A stretch of 64,000 nt of DNA from assembly GCF_963681195.1 (NCBI RefSeq), contig NZ_OY808997.1:930001-994000 (forward strand). The letters are read 5' to 3'. Below, one piece after another: positions 1-8,300 of this stretch (its first letter is position 1; each line of letters starts with the position of its first letter). The stretch is from Vibrio sp. 16 (GTDB lineage Bacteria > Pseudomonadota > Gammaproteobacteria > Enterobacterales > Vibrionaceae). Both the position numbers and the translations under genes were made by a program. The notes beneath the pieces are model-generated. The model searched no databases. It saw only the letters and a list, made by a program, of their open reading frames with translations, and had not been told where the DNA came from.

Positions 1-1223
1 ACACGGTCATTCGCTCGTTAGTTGCTGGTGGACCGGCTTCCAATAGCAAGCAACTTGCCGAAGGTGACAGGATTATCGGTGTCGGACAAGATGGTGAAGA
101 GGTCGTTGATGTGATTGGTTGGCGTCTAGATGACGTCGTGCAACTGATCAAAGGCCCGAAAGGCACCAAAGTTAACTTGCAAATTCTGCCAGAAGGTAAG
201 GATAGCAAGGCGGAAGTGATCACCATCGTACGAGATAAGATTCGACTTGAAGATCGTGCAGTGAAAGCGGAAGTTATCGAACAAGATGGTAAGAAAATTG
301 GGGTGCTTGAAGTTCCAAGTTTCTACGTTGGTCTTGCAAAAGATACGGATAAGCTGATTAGCGAACTCAAACAGAAAGGCGTTGCCGGTATTGTGGTTGA
401 TTTACGCAACAATGGCGGTGGTGCGTTAACGGAAGCGACGGCGTTGTCTGGGCTGTTTATTACCAGTGGCCCTGTAGTACAAGTTAGAGACAGCTACGGT
501 AGAGTGAATGTTAACAGCGATACCGACGGTAAGATTAGCTACGAAGGACCGTTGACGGTTTTGGTGAACCGCTACAGTGCATCAGCTTCTGAAATTTTTG
601 CCGCGGCGATGCAAGATTATGGCCGTGCCGTAGTTTTAGGCGAAAACTCTTTTGGTAAAGGTACAGTGCAGCAGCACCGCTCGTTAAATCACATCTATGA
701 TTTGTTCGACAAAGAGTTGGGTTATGTGCAATACACAATCCAAAAGTTTTATCGAATAGATGGCGGTAGTACGCAAAATCGAGGTGTTGCACCGGATATT
801 GCTTTTCCAACGGCAGTCGATCCTAGTGAAACAGGCGAGAGCGTAGAAGACAATGCGTTGCCGTGGGATAGTATCGACAAGGCAAAATATGACGTGTTAC
901 GCCGTAACGAAAAGCTTATCAGCGAGTTAAGCGCTAAGCACCAAGCAAGAATTGCGGAAGACTTGGAGTTTCGTTTCATTGCCGAGGACATTGCAAAGTA
1001 CAAGGCAGAGAAAGATGACAACTCGCTCTCTTTGAATGAAAAAGTTCGTAAAGCCGAAGCAGATAAAGCTGACGCTGATCGTCTAGCACGAATTAACCAA
1101 CGTCAGAAAGCAAAAGGTGAAGCAGAATTCAAATCTTTGGACGATATCCCTAAAGATTATGAAGCGCCAGACGCTTACTTGAATGAAGCTGTCGCGATTA
1201 CGGTAGACATGATTAAATCGTAG
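1..1223 (+). CDS. prc: Tail-specific periplasmic protease Prc/Tsp, 5'-truncated by window edge
   Basis: This is the C-terminal part of the carboxy-terminal processing protease, which degrades periplasmic proteins with non-polar C termini and trims penicillin-binding protein 3. The reading frame is open from base 3, so the start lies outside the window. The first residues (LVAGGPASNSKQLAEGDRI) are the end of a PDZ domain. They are followed by the S41 peptidase core: LRNNGGG, then NRYSASASEIFAAAMQ with the nucleophilic Ser, then ENSFGKGTVQ with the catalytic Lys. A charged helical C-terminal tail (KAEKDDNSLSLNEKVRKAEADKA region) matches the DUF3340-type tail of the Prc family. The reading frame is intact to the TAG stop and is followed at once by a strong terminator. 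Identification is secure; only the N-terminal half is missing because of the window border. Confidence 0.95.
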   Translation, partial: TVIRSLVAGGPASNSKQLAEGDRIIGVGQDGEEVVDVIGWRLDDVVQLIKGPKGTKVNLQILPEGKDSKAEVITIVRDKIRLEDRAVKAEVIEQDGKKIGVLEVPSFYVGLAKDTDKLISELKQKGVAGIVVDLRNNGGGALTEATALSGLFITSGPVVQVRDSYGRVNVNSDTDGKISYEGPLTVLVNRYSASASEIFAAAMQDYGRAVVLGENSFGKGTVQQHRSLNHIYDLFDKELGYVQYTIQKFYRIDGGSTQNRGVAPDIAFPTAVDPSETGESVEDNALPWDSIDKAKYDVLRRNEKLISELSAKHQARIAEDLEFRFIAEDIAKYKAEKDDNSLSLNEKVRKAEADKADADRLARINQRQKAKGEAEFKSLDDIPKDYEAPDAYLNEAVAITVDMIKS

Positions 1224-1241
1224 TTTCAACCGCTTAGAAAG

Positions 1242-1267
1242 GCGAGCCCCTGTGGCTCGCTTTTTTT
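1242..1267 (+). terminator. Rho-independent terminator of prc
   Basis: A 7-bp GC-rich stem (GCGAGCC / GGCTCGC) with a 5-nt loop is followed by seven T. It starts 18 bp after the prc stop. Confidence 0.9.
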
Positions 1268-1280
1268 ATGTCAATAATTA

Positions 1281-1298
1281 ATGTGATTTAGATCAATT
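1281..1298 (+). promoter_or_regulatory. CRP/FNR-type palindrome upstream of the secreted orphan
   Basis: The sequence TGTGATTTAGATCAAT contains the CRP-type half TGTGA at 1282-1286 with a partial second half (TCAAT). It also fits an FNR box at 9 of 10 positions (GTGAT-TTAG-ATCAA, 1283-1296). It lies about 60 bp before the start codon at 1356, a usual distance for an activator or repressor of that gene. The sequence alone does not decide between CRP and FNR. Confidence 0.55.
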
Positions 1299-1355
1299 TT
1301 TTAGCCAAATAGAACGAATCTGCCTAAGCTTAAAGAAAAAGAGTGAGGGTATGTT

Positions 1356-2018
1356 ATGAAATGGTTCGGACTTTTTTGCTTGCTTTTTAGCCTAACTGCA
1401 TCTGCAAATCAAAACAAAGACAATGCGGATCTTACCCAATTTGATCAGCCGTTTTTATTAGGGGACTGGTACTTAATCAATCCTAACCCAGAAAACTCTC
1501 AAGAAAACTTTCTAGCGATTAAGCTCTCACTCAACTCAAACTATAGTTTCGTTATTGATATACAGAAAAAGGACTACTCGGTAGATCACTGGGAAGGGCT
1601 ATACAACGCTAACGATGACACCATTATTCTTGGTCTCAATACATCTGAGCCTCAAGTGTACCAGTATTCAGCGAATCACAATCTGCTTAACCTAAATGGT
1701 GTGACCTTTACCAAAGCACTGTCTAATTCTCTTGCCGGTATGTGGTCTAGTGAGCATCTTGCTGGTGATGATTTGCTTGCTAGTGACGTTCGAAGAATGG
1801 ATTTGGTCCTTCAGCCCGATTTTGTTTTTACTTTCCGCGTGGCTAACGAAGATGGTGATGAGGCTGTTCATCAAGGTGTCTACTATACGGAAGGGGATCA
1901 ACTGGTTCTTTTGTATGAAGATGGTGAGCACGATACGCGTTACACACTCAACAGAGACGTCCTAACGTTAGAAGGTGAAGAAGGTGGTATGTACGCAGTG
2001 CTCAATAGAATACGGTGA
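1356..2018 (+). CDS. Secreted protein of unknown function
   Basis: I do not recognise the family. The protein has 220 residues and opens with a clear Sec signal peptide (MKWFGLFCLLFSLTASA, cleavage probably before NQNKD). The mature part is rich in Asp, Asn, Tyr and Trp and looks all-beta. It holds two similar halves, each with a 'W...G.Y....D.I.L' pattern: DHWEGLYNANDDTIIL near residue 75 and AVHQGVYYTEGDQLVLLYEDGE near residue 175. This resembles a duplicated lipocalin- or DUF-like beta unit. A purine-rich ribosome site (GAGTGAGGG) precedes the start. It stands alone between two terminators, with a CRP/FNR-like palindrome upstream, so it is probably a single-gene unit controlled by carbon or oxygen state. 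Confidence 0.75.
   Translation: MKWFGLFCLLFSLTASANQNKDNADLTQFDQPFLLGDWYLINPNPENSQENFLAIKLSLNSNYSFVIDIQKKDYSVDHWEGLYNANDDTIILGLNTSEPQVYQYSANHNLLNLNGVTFTKALSNSLAGMWSSEHLAGDDLLASDVRRMDLVLQPDFVFTFRVANEDGDEAVHQGVYYTEGDQLVLLYEDGEHDTRYTLNRDVLTLEGEEGGMYAVLNRIR
1591..1598 (+). other. KOPS-like octamer GGGAAGGG
   Basis: It matches the E. coli FtsK-orienting consensus GGGNAGGG and points rightward toward dif, which is the expected polarity. It is a single short motif inside a coding region, so chance occurrence is possible. I found no other exact copy on the left side. Confidence 0.3.
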
Positions 2019-2100
2019 ACACCAAGGATATGACAGTCATTTTATATGACGAACGACGCTTTTGTAGCCATATAGTTTGATTTATGTTTGAACAATAGGC

Positions 2101-2138
2101 AAAAAACGAGGTATTTGTAGAGAATACCTCGTTTTTTT
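2101..2138 (+). terminator. Rho-independent terminator, likely bidirectional
   Basis: A 15-bp perfect stem (AAAAAACGAGGTATT pairing with its complement) with a 7-nt loop is followed by a run of T. The A-run on the left would allow termination on the other strand too. Confidence 0.88.
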
Positions 2139-2248
2139 GCACATAGAGTTGTAAGCTAACTGCCACTTTGCGGATGAGAATCTTTTATCGTTCGCCCCAC
2201 TCATAGAATGTGAGTGTCTTCATTAGTATCAGTCAGAAGGATTTCGAC

Positions 2249-4855
2249 ATGGCTCAGACTCCACAAGCCAAGTATCGTAAAGATTATTTATCACCGTCAC
2301 ACACCATTACTGATTTGGATTTGACGTTTGATTTGCATGACAAAGAAACGATCGTTACCGCCGTTTCACAAGTAAAACAACTCAGAGACGAGGCATCACT
2401 GCGCCTTGATGGTGAAAGCCTCAAACTGGTGAGTGTCTCTGTAAATGGCACTGCTTGGGAAGATTATCAAGAAGTGGAAGGCGCGCTGATGCTTAACGCA
2501 CTTCCTGCAGAATTCGAACTCACCATTGTCACTGAAATTGATCCGGAAGCGAACACTGCGTTAGAAGGTTTGTACAAGTCGGGCGGTGCATTTTGTACGC
2601 AATGTGAAGCTGAAGGCTTCCGTCGCATTACCTACTATCTAGACCGCCCAGATGTGTTGGCCAAGTACACCACCAAGGTCATCGCAGAAAAAGCCCAATA
2701 CCCATACTTGTTGAGCAACGGTAACCGTATTGCAGAAGGGGATCTTGAAGGCGGCCGTCACTGGGTTCAATGGCAAGATCCGCACCCGAAACCAGCCTAC
2801 TTGTTTGCACTTGTCGCGGGTGACTTTGATGTTCTGCGCGACCAATATGTGACGCAATCTGGTCGCAATGTTGAGCTAGAAATCTTCGTTGATAAAGGCA
2901 ACCTTGATCGCGCGCCACATGCGATGACCTCTCTAATCAATTCCATGAAGTGGGATGAGGAACGCTTCGGCTTAGAGTACGACCTAGACATCTACATGAT
3001 TGTGGCGGTTGATTTCTTCAACATGGGCGCAATGGAGAACAAAGGTCTCAACATCTTCAACTCTAAATATGTTTTAGCCAATGAGAAGACCGCAACGGAC
3101 ACAGACTACCTAGGTATCGAAGCGGTTATTGGTCACGAATACTTCCACAACTGGACGGGCAACCGAGTTACATGTCGAGATTGGTTCCAACTGAGCTTAA
3201 AAGAAGGCCTAACCGTCTTCCGCGATCAGGAGTTCTCATCAGACTTAGGCTCTCGTGCAGTAAACCGAATCAACAACGTCCGAATCATTCGTGGCCCTCA
3301 GTTTGCTGAAGATGCAAGTCCGATGTCTCATCCGATTCGCCCTGAAAAAGTGATCGAGATGAATAACTTCTACACCCTAACCGTTTATGAAAAGGGCAGT
3401 GAAGTTATTCGCATGATGCACACTTTATTAGGCGAAGAAGGTTTCCAAGCGGGCATGAAGCTCTACTTTGAGCGTCATGACGGTACTGCTGCAACCTGTG
3501 AAGACTTTGTTGCGGCAATGGAAGATGCTTCTGGCGTGGACTTGAAACAGTTCCGCTTGTGGTACAGCCAGTCAGGTACACCAACCGTGTCTGTGGAAAG
3601 CACTTACGATGCAGAGCAGAAAACTTATGCACTAACAATTTCTCAATCGACAGAGCCGACACACGAACAAAAAGAGAAGCAAGCGTTACACATTCCTTTC
3701 GATGTGGAACTGTATGCCGCGAATGGTGATGTTATTGAGTTACGCCGTAACGGTGAAAAAGTTCATAACGTCCTAGACGTAACAGAAGACAAGCAGACGT
3801 TTGTGTTTGAAAACGTAAATGAAGAGCCGATTCCGTCATTGCTAAGAGAGTTCTCAGCACCTGTTATTCTAGAATACGATTACAGTGATGAAGAGCTGAT
3901 CTTTTTGATGGTTCACGCGCGCAACGAGTTTGCACGCTGGGATGCAGGGCAGATGCTGCTTGCGAAATACATTCGTAGTAATGTGACGGCTGTGCAAAAT
4001 GGTGATGGAGTCGTCCTGCCTGAATCACTGATCGATGCGTTCCGAGGTGTTCTGCTTTCTGATTCTCTTGAACCTGCCTTCATTGCGGAAATGATGTCAG
4101 TTCCGAGTCACAATGAAGTGTCTGGCTGGTACAAAACCGTAGACGTTGATGCGGTGGCGAGCGTTCTTAAAGCAATTAAGGTGAAACTGGCAACAGAACT
4201 TGAAGACGAGTTGACAGCGTTGTACCACAGTTTGAATCAAGCTGAGTACACAGTGGATCACCCTGCAATTGGCAAGCGCTCGTTGCGTAATACAGCGTTA
4301 GCGTATTTGGCGTACACAGAGCAAGGTAATCAACTGGCAGAAAAACAGTACTTCGAAGCCAATAATATGACCGATACTGTGGCGGCGATGTCAGCAGCAA
4401 ACAGCGCACAACTCCCTTGTCGTGAAACCTTGATGGCTGATTACAGCGATAAATGGAAGCACGATGGTCTGGTTATGGATAAGTGGTTTGCGCTACAAGG
4501 CTGTAATCCGGCAGAGAACGTGTTGGAAGTGATTAAAGAGACAATGAACCATGAGGCATTCAGTCTTAAGAATCCAAACCGTACTCGTAGCTTGATTGGC
4601 TCGTTCCTAAACATGAACCCAGTGCGTTTCCATGCGAAAACGGGCGAAGGGTACAAGTTTGCAGGTGAGATCCTCAAAGAGATGAACAGCAGTAACCCGC
4701 AAGTCGCCTCTCGATTGATTGATCCGTTGCTGAAGTTCCGTAAATACGATGAAGAGCGTCAAGCCTTGATAAAAGCTGAGCTTGAAGCGCTTAAATCAAT
4801 GGATAACTTGGCAAAAGACCTGTTCGAAAAAGTAACGAAAGCGCTCGAAGCTTAA
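2249..4855 (+). CDS. pepN: Aminopeptidase N (M1 zinc metallopeptidase)
   Basis: Cytosolic aminopeptidase that removes N-terminal residues from peptides in the last step of protein turnover. The M1 signature is complete: GAMEN at 260-264, and the zinc site HEYFH with His296, Glu297 and His300, plus the third ligand Glu319 (in the LKEGLTVFRDQE stretch). E. coli PepN has the same residues at 261-265, 297, 301 and 320, and is 870 aa against 868 here. I chose the ATG at 2249 (MAQTPQAKYRKDYL) because AGAAGG lies 8 bp upstream and the N terminus matches the family. An in-frame ATG at 2210 would add 13 residues not seen in relatives. It is a monocistronic unit between two hairpin terminators. Confidence 0.97.
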   Translation: MAQTPQAKYRKDYLSPSHTITDLDLTFDLHDKETIVTAVSQVKQLRDEASLRLDGESLKLVSVSVNGTAWEDYQEVEGALMLNALPAEFELTIVTEIDPEANTALEGLYKSGGAFCTQCEAEGFRRITYYLDRPDVLAKYTTKVIAEKAQYPYLLSNGNRIAEGDLEGGRHWVQWQDPHPKPAYLFALVAGDFDVLRDQYVTQSGRNVELEIFVDKGNLDRAPHAMTSLINSMKWDEERFGLEYDLDIYMIVAVDFFNMGAMENKGLNIFNSKYVLANEKTATDTDYLGIEAVIGHEYFHNWTGNRVTCRDWFQLSLKEGLTVFRDQEFSSDLGSRAVNRINNVRIIRGPQFAEDASPMSHPIRPEKVIEMNNFYTLTVYEKGSEVIRMMHTLLGEEGFQAGMKLYFERHDGTAATCEDFVAAMEDASGVDLKQFRLWYSQSGTPTVSVESTYDAEQKTYALTISQSTEPTHEQKEKQALHIPFDVELYAANGDVIELRRNGEKVHNVLDVTEDKQTFVFENVNEEPIPSLLREFSAPVILEYDYSDEELIFLMVHARNEFARWDAGQMLLAKYIRSNVTAVQNGDGVVLPESLIDAFRGVLLSDSLEPAFIAEMMSVPSHNEVSGWYKTVDVDAVASVLKAIKVKLATELEDELTALYHSLNQAEYTVDHPAIGKRSLRNTALAYLAYTEQGNQLAEKQYFEANNMTDTVAAMSAANSAQLPCRETLMADYSDKWKHDGLVMDKWFALQGCNPAENVLEVIKETMNHEAFSLKNPNRTRSLIGSFLNMNPVRFHAKTGEGYKFAGEILKEMNSSNPQVASRLIDPLLKFRKYDEERQALIKAELEALKSMDNLAKDLFEKVTKALEA

Positions 4856-4866
4856 TCGACTGGTTA

Positions 4867-4900
4867 AAACAGTAGCACAATTATGTGCTACTGTTTATTT
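4867..4900 (+). terminator. Terminator of pepN
   Basis: AAACAGTAGCACA and TGTGCTACTGTTT form a stem around a 4-nt loop, followed by a short T-rich stretch. The symmetry suggests it may act on either strand. Confidence 0.75.
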
Positions 4901-4945
4901 ATACAGTATTTTTCGGTTGGTACCAAAAGTGTTACTTTATTGACC

Positions 4946-5164
4946 ATGAACTACTATTACTTCTCCTTAAACATCTCATATCAAACTTTCCTTGCTCACT
5001 ACAATGGTGCAGCAAGCAGTGTTTTAGTCGTTACTGACAACGGGTTACGTCTACAATTACCTGCAACCAAGTTCAGACCATTTCTTAGTCAAATTGGTGT
5101 AAAAGGGCGGTTTCGTTTAACAACTGACCAAAATAATAAGTTTCTCAAGTTAGAAGTTCTGTGA
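4946..5164 (+). CDS. DUF2835 family small protein
   Basis: A 72-residue soluble protein starting MNYYYFSLNISYQTFLAHY. It resembles the DUF2835 family, small conserved proteins of marine gammaproteobacteria with no known function. Visible features are an aromatic N-terminal strand, a central VLVVTDNGLRLQLPA segment and a basic IGVKGRFRL segment, giving a compact beta-rich fold. The ATG at 4946 gives the usual family length. The longer frame from 4883 would run through the pepN terminator and is unlikely. No strong ribosome site is visible. The position between pepN and the NAD-glutamate dehydrogenase gene is conserved in Vibrio as I know it. Confidence 0.8.
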   Translation: MNYYYFSLNISYQTFLAHYNGAASSVLVVTDNGLRLQLPATKFRPFLSQIGVKGRFRLTTDQNNKFLKLEVL

Positions 5165-5353
5165 GCGACTGATTTCTTAGAAGTTTAAATAGAACCTCAA
5201 TCACATTCTCAAACATTTCACCTCTTACCACTCCTAAAAGAATTAACTATTTATCAATAAAGCTTTTACAATAAAGCGGCATTACCCGTGTTAAGCACTA
5301 TGCTTACAACATCCCTACAAAAACATACAATTCTATAATAGTGGAGTGTGATT

Positions 5354-8300
5354 ATGACCGCGCGTGAAACATTGATGCCGGTTCTGCTTGAAAAAGTGTA
5401 CCAACTGATTCAAGACAAACTCGAGCTTGCTCATCAACCTTTAGTCACTCAACTTGCTCAACATTTATTTAGCAATATCTCTCAGGACGACTTAGTCGAA
5501 CGCAACGAATCCGATCTTTACGGTGCAGTGGTGAGCCTTTGGCATCACATCAGCGAAAAGAAAGCCGATGACGTTTCTGTCCGAGTCTTCAACCCAACTG
5601 TTAGTCGTCAAGGCTGGCAATCCACACACACTATTGTTGAAATCGTCGTACAAGACAGCCCGTTCTTGGTCGATTCGATTAAGATGGCATTGAGTCGTTT
5701 GGATCTTGCATCACACCTGATGCTGCATGGTCCTACGCAAGTTGCTCGCAATGCCAAAGGTGAGATTACCGGTATCAACGAAGGTGAAGGGGCGCTGCAG
5801 TCACTTTTCCATATCGAAGTTGACCGTTTAAGTGACAAAGGCGCAATGGCTTCTTTGAAGGAAGAGTTGCTGAGTATTCTGAAAGACACCGGCCTTGTTG
5901 TTCAGGATTGGTTACTGATGGTTGAAAAACTTGAAGAAGTCACCAATCAAGTCGAAGCTCAGCAAGATACAGTCACCGTTGAGCGTGATCGCTACGATGA
6001 GACGATTAACTTCCTGCGTTGGTTAGGAAGACACAACTTTACCTTTATGGGATACAAGGAGTACGATCTTGTTTCCGTCGATGGTGATACGGAGTTGCGT
6101 CCAACGCCAGACAAAGGCTTGGGGCTTTTTGCGAATCGCGACCGTGTTCGAAGCGTTAAACTGTCAGACTTCCCTGATTCGGCAAGACTTGAAGCGAAAA
6201 AACCATTCTTACTGATCCTCACCAAAGGCAATACGCCTTCGCGGATCCACAGACCAGCATACACCGATTACATCGGCATTAAGAAATTCGATAAGAATGG
6301 CAAAGTGATCGGTGAGCACCGCTTCACAGGTCTTTACACCTCCGCAGTTTACAACCAAAGCGTAGAAAGCATTCCTCTAATTCGTGAAAAAGTCGAACGT
6401 ATCCTAGAAGCGAGTCGATACCGTGAAGGGTCATACTCCTATAAAGCGCTGCATAACATTCTAGAAAATTACCCACGTGATGAACTGCTTCAGGCAAAAG
6501 AAGAAGAGTTGCTTGAAGTGGGTATGGGTGTGGTTCAAATGCAGGATCGTGATTTACTGCGTTTGTTCGTGCGTAAAGACCCGTTTGGCCGTTTCTTCAG
6601 CTGCATGGTTTATGTGACAAAAGATCGTTACAACACCGAGCTTCGCCGTCAGACGCAACGAATTCTTAAACAGTATTTCGGTTGTGATAAAGAGGTTGAG
6701 TTCACTACCTATTTCTCCGAAAGCCCACTTGCCCGTACACACTACATTGTTCGTGTGGACAACAACAACTCAGATATTAATGTCAAAACGATTGAGCAAA
6801 ACTTAATGGAAGCATCTTCGACTTGGGATGATCGTTTGTCAGATGCGATCGTTGCGAACTTTGGTGAGAGCAAAGGCTTACCTTTATCAAAAGATTACAA
6901 CCGCGCGTTCCCACGTTCATACAAAGAAGATGTTATGCCTGGCTCGGCGGTGGCTGATATCGAGCGATTAGAAGCACTTAGCGATGACAACAAGCTGGGA
7001 ATGCTGTTCTACCGTCCGCAAGAGCTTGGTTCCGACTCAAAAGCAGTACGCCTGAAACTGTATCACCGCGATGAACCTATCCACCTTTCTGACGTCATGC
7101 CGATGCTCGAAAACTTAGGATTGCGAGTGATCGGAGAGTCTCCTTATGAAGTGCGTAAGGCGAATGGCCAAGTTTATTGGATACTTGATTTCTCAATGCT
7201 GCATAAGAGTGAGAAAACCGTTGACTTGCGTGAAGCGAGAGATCGTTTTCAACAAGCCTTTGCTGCGATTTGGGCTGGCGATCTAGAAAGCGATGGCTTC
7301 AACCGTTTGGTTCTTGGTGCTTCGTTGACCGGACGCGAGATTTCCATTTTACGTGCTTACGCGCGTTACATGCGTCAAGTCGGTTTCCCATTCAGTCAAC
7401 AGTACATTGAAGATACACTCAGCCATTATCCTGATTTGGCGAAAGCTCTGGTTGATCTATTCGCTAAACGTTTTGATCCTAAGTTCAAAGGCAGTCAAAA
7501 AGGACAGGCGGATCTTGTTAAGAAGATTACTGAGCAACTTGATCACGTCGAAAGTCTCGATGACGACCGTATTATCCGCCGTTATGTAGAAATGATCTCG
7601 GCAACACTGCGCACGAACTACTATCAACTTGATGCAGACAAACAGCCTAAGCCTTGGTTATCACTCAAGATGAAACCAAGTGAGATTCCAGAAATCCCGC
7701 AGCCTGTGCCGGCATTTGAGATCTTTGTCTACGCACCCGATATTGAAGGTGTGCATCTACGTGGCGGTAAAGTGGCTCGTGGTGGTCTACGCTGGTCAGA
7801 CCGTCAAGAGGATTTCCGTACAGAAATTCTTGGTCTTGTGAAAGCGCAGCAAGTTAAGAACACCGTCATCGTACCGGTTGGTGCGAAAGGTGGCTTTGTT
7901 TGTAAACGTCAGCACAACTTTAGTGGCCGTGATGAAATTTTCGCTGAAGGTCAGCGCTGCTACAAACGCTTTATCCGAGCGTTACTGGATGTCTCTGATA
8001 ACATCATTGAAGGCGAAGTTATCCCACCGAAGAGCGTGGTTCGTCATGATGAAGATGACCCGTATTTGGTTGTAGCGGCTGATAAAGGCACAGCAACGTT
8101 CTCAGATTTGGCTAACTCAGTATCTGAGGAGTACAACTTCTGGCTAGGTGATGCGTTTGCGTCAGGCGGCTCTAACGGCTATGACCATAAGGCGATGGGG
8201 ATTACCGCGAAGGGCGGTTGGGAGTCGGTGAAACGCCACTTCCGTGAGATGGGCATTGATTGTCAAACAACCGATTTTACTGCGATTGGTGTTGGTGACA

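Noticed and set aside
5334..5339. TATAAT just before the NAD-glutamate dehydrogenase gene as its -10 box
   Set aside because: It would place the start of transcription inside the ribosome site and no -35 hexamer is at the right distance.
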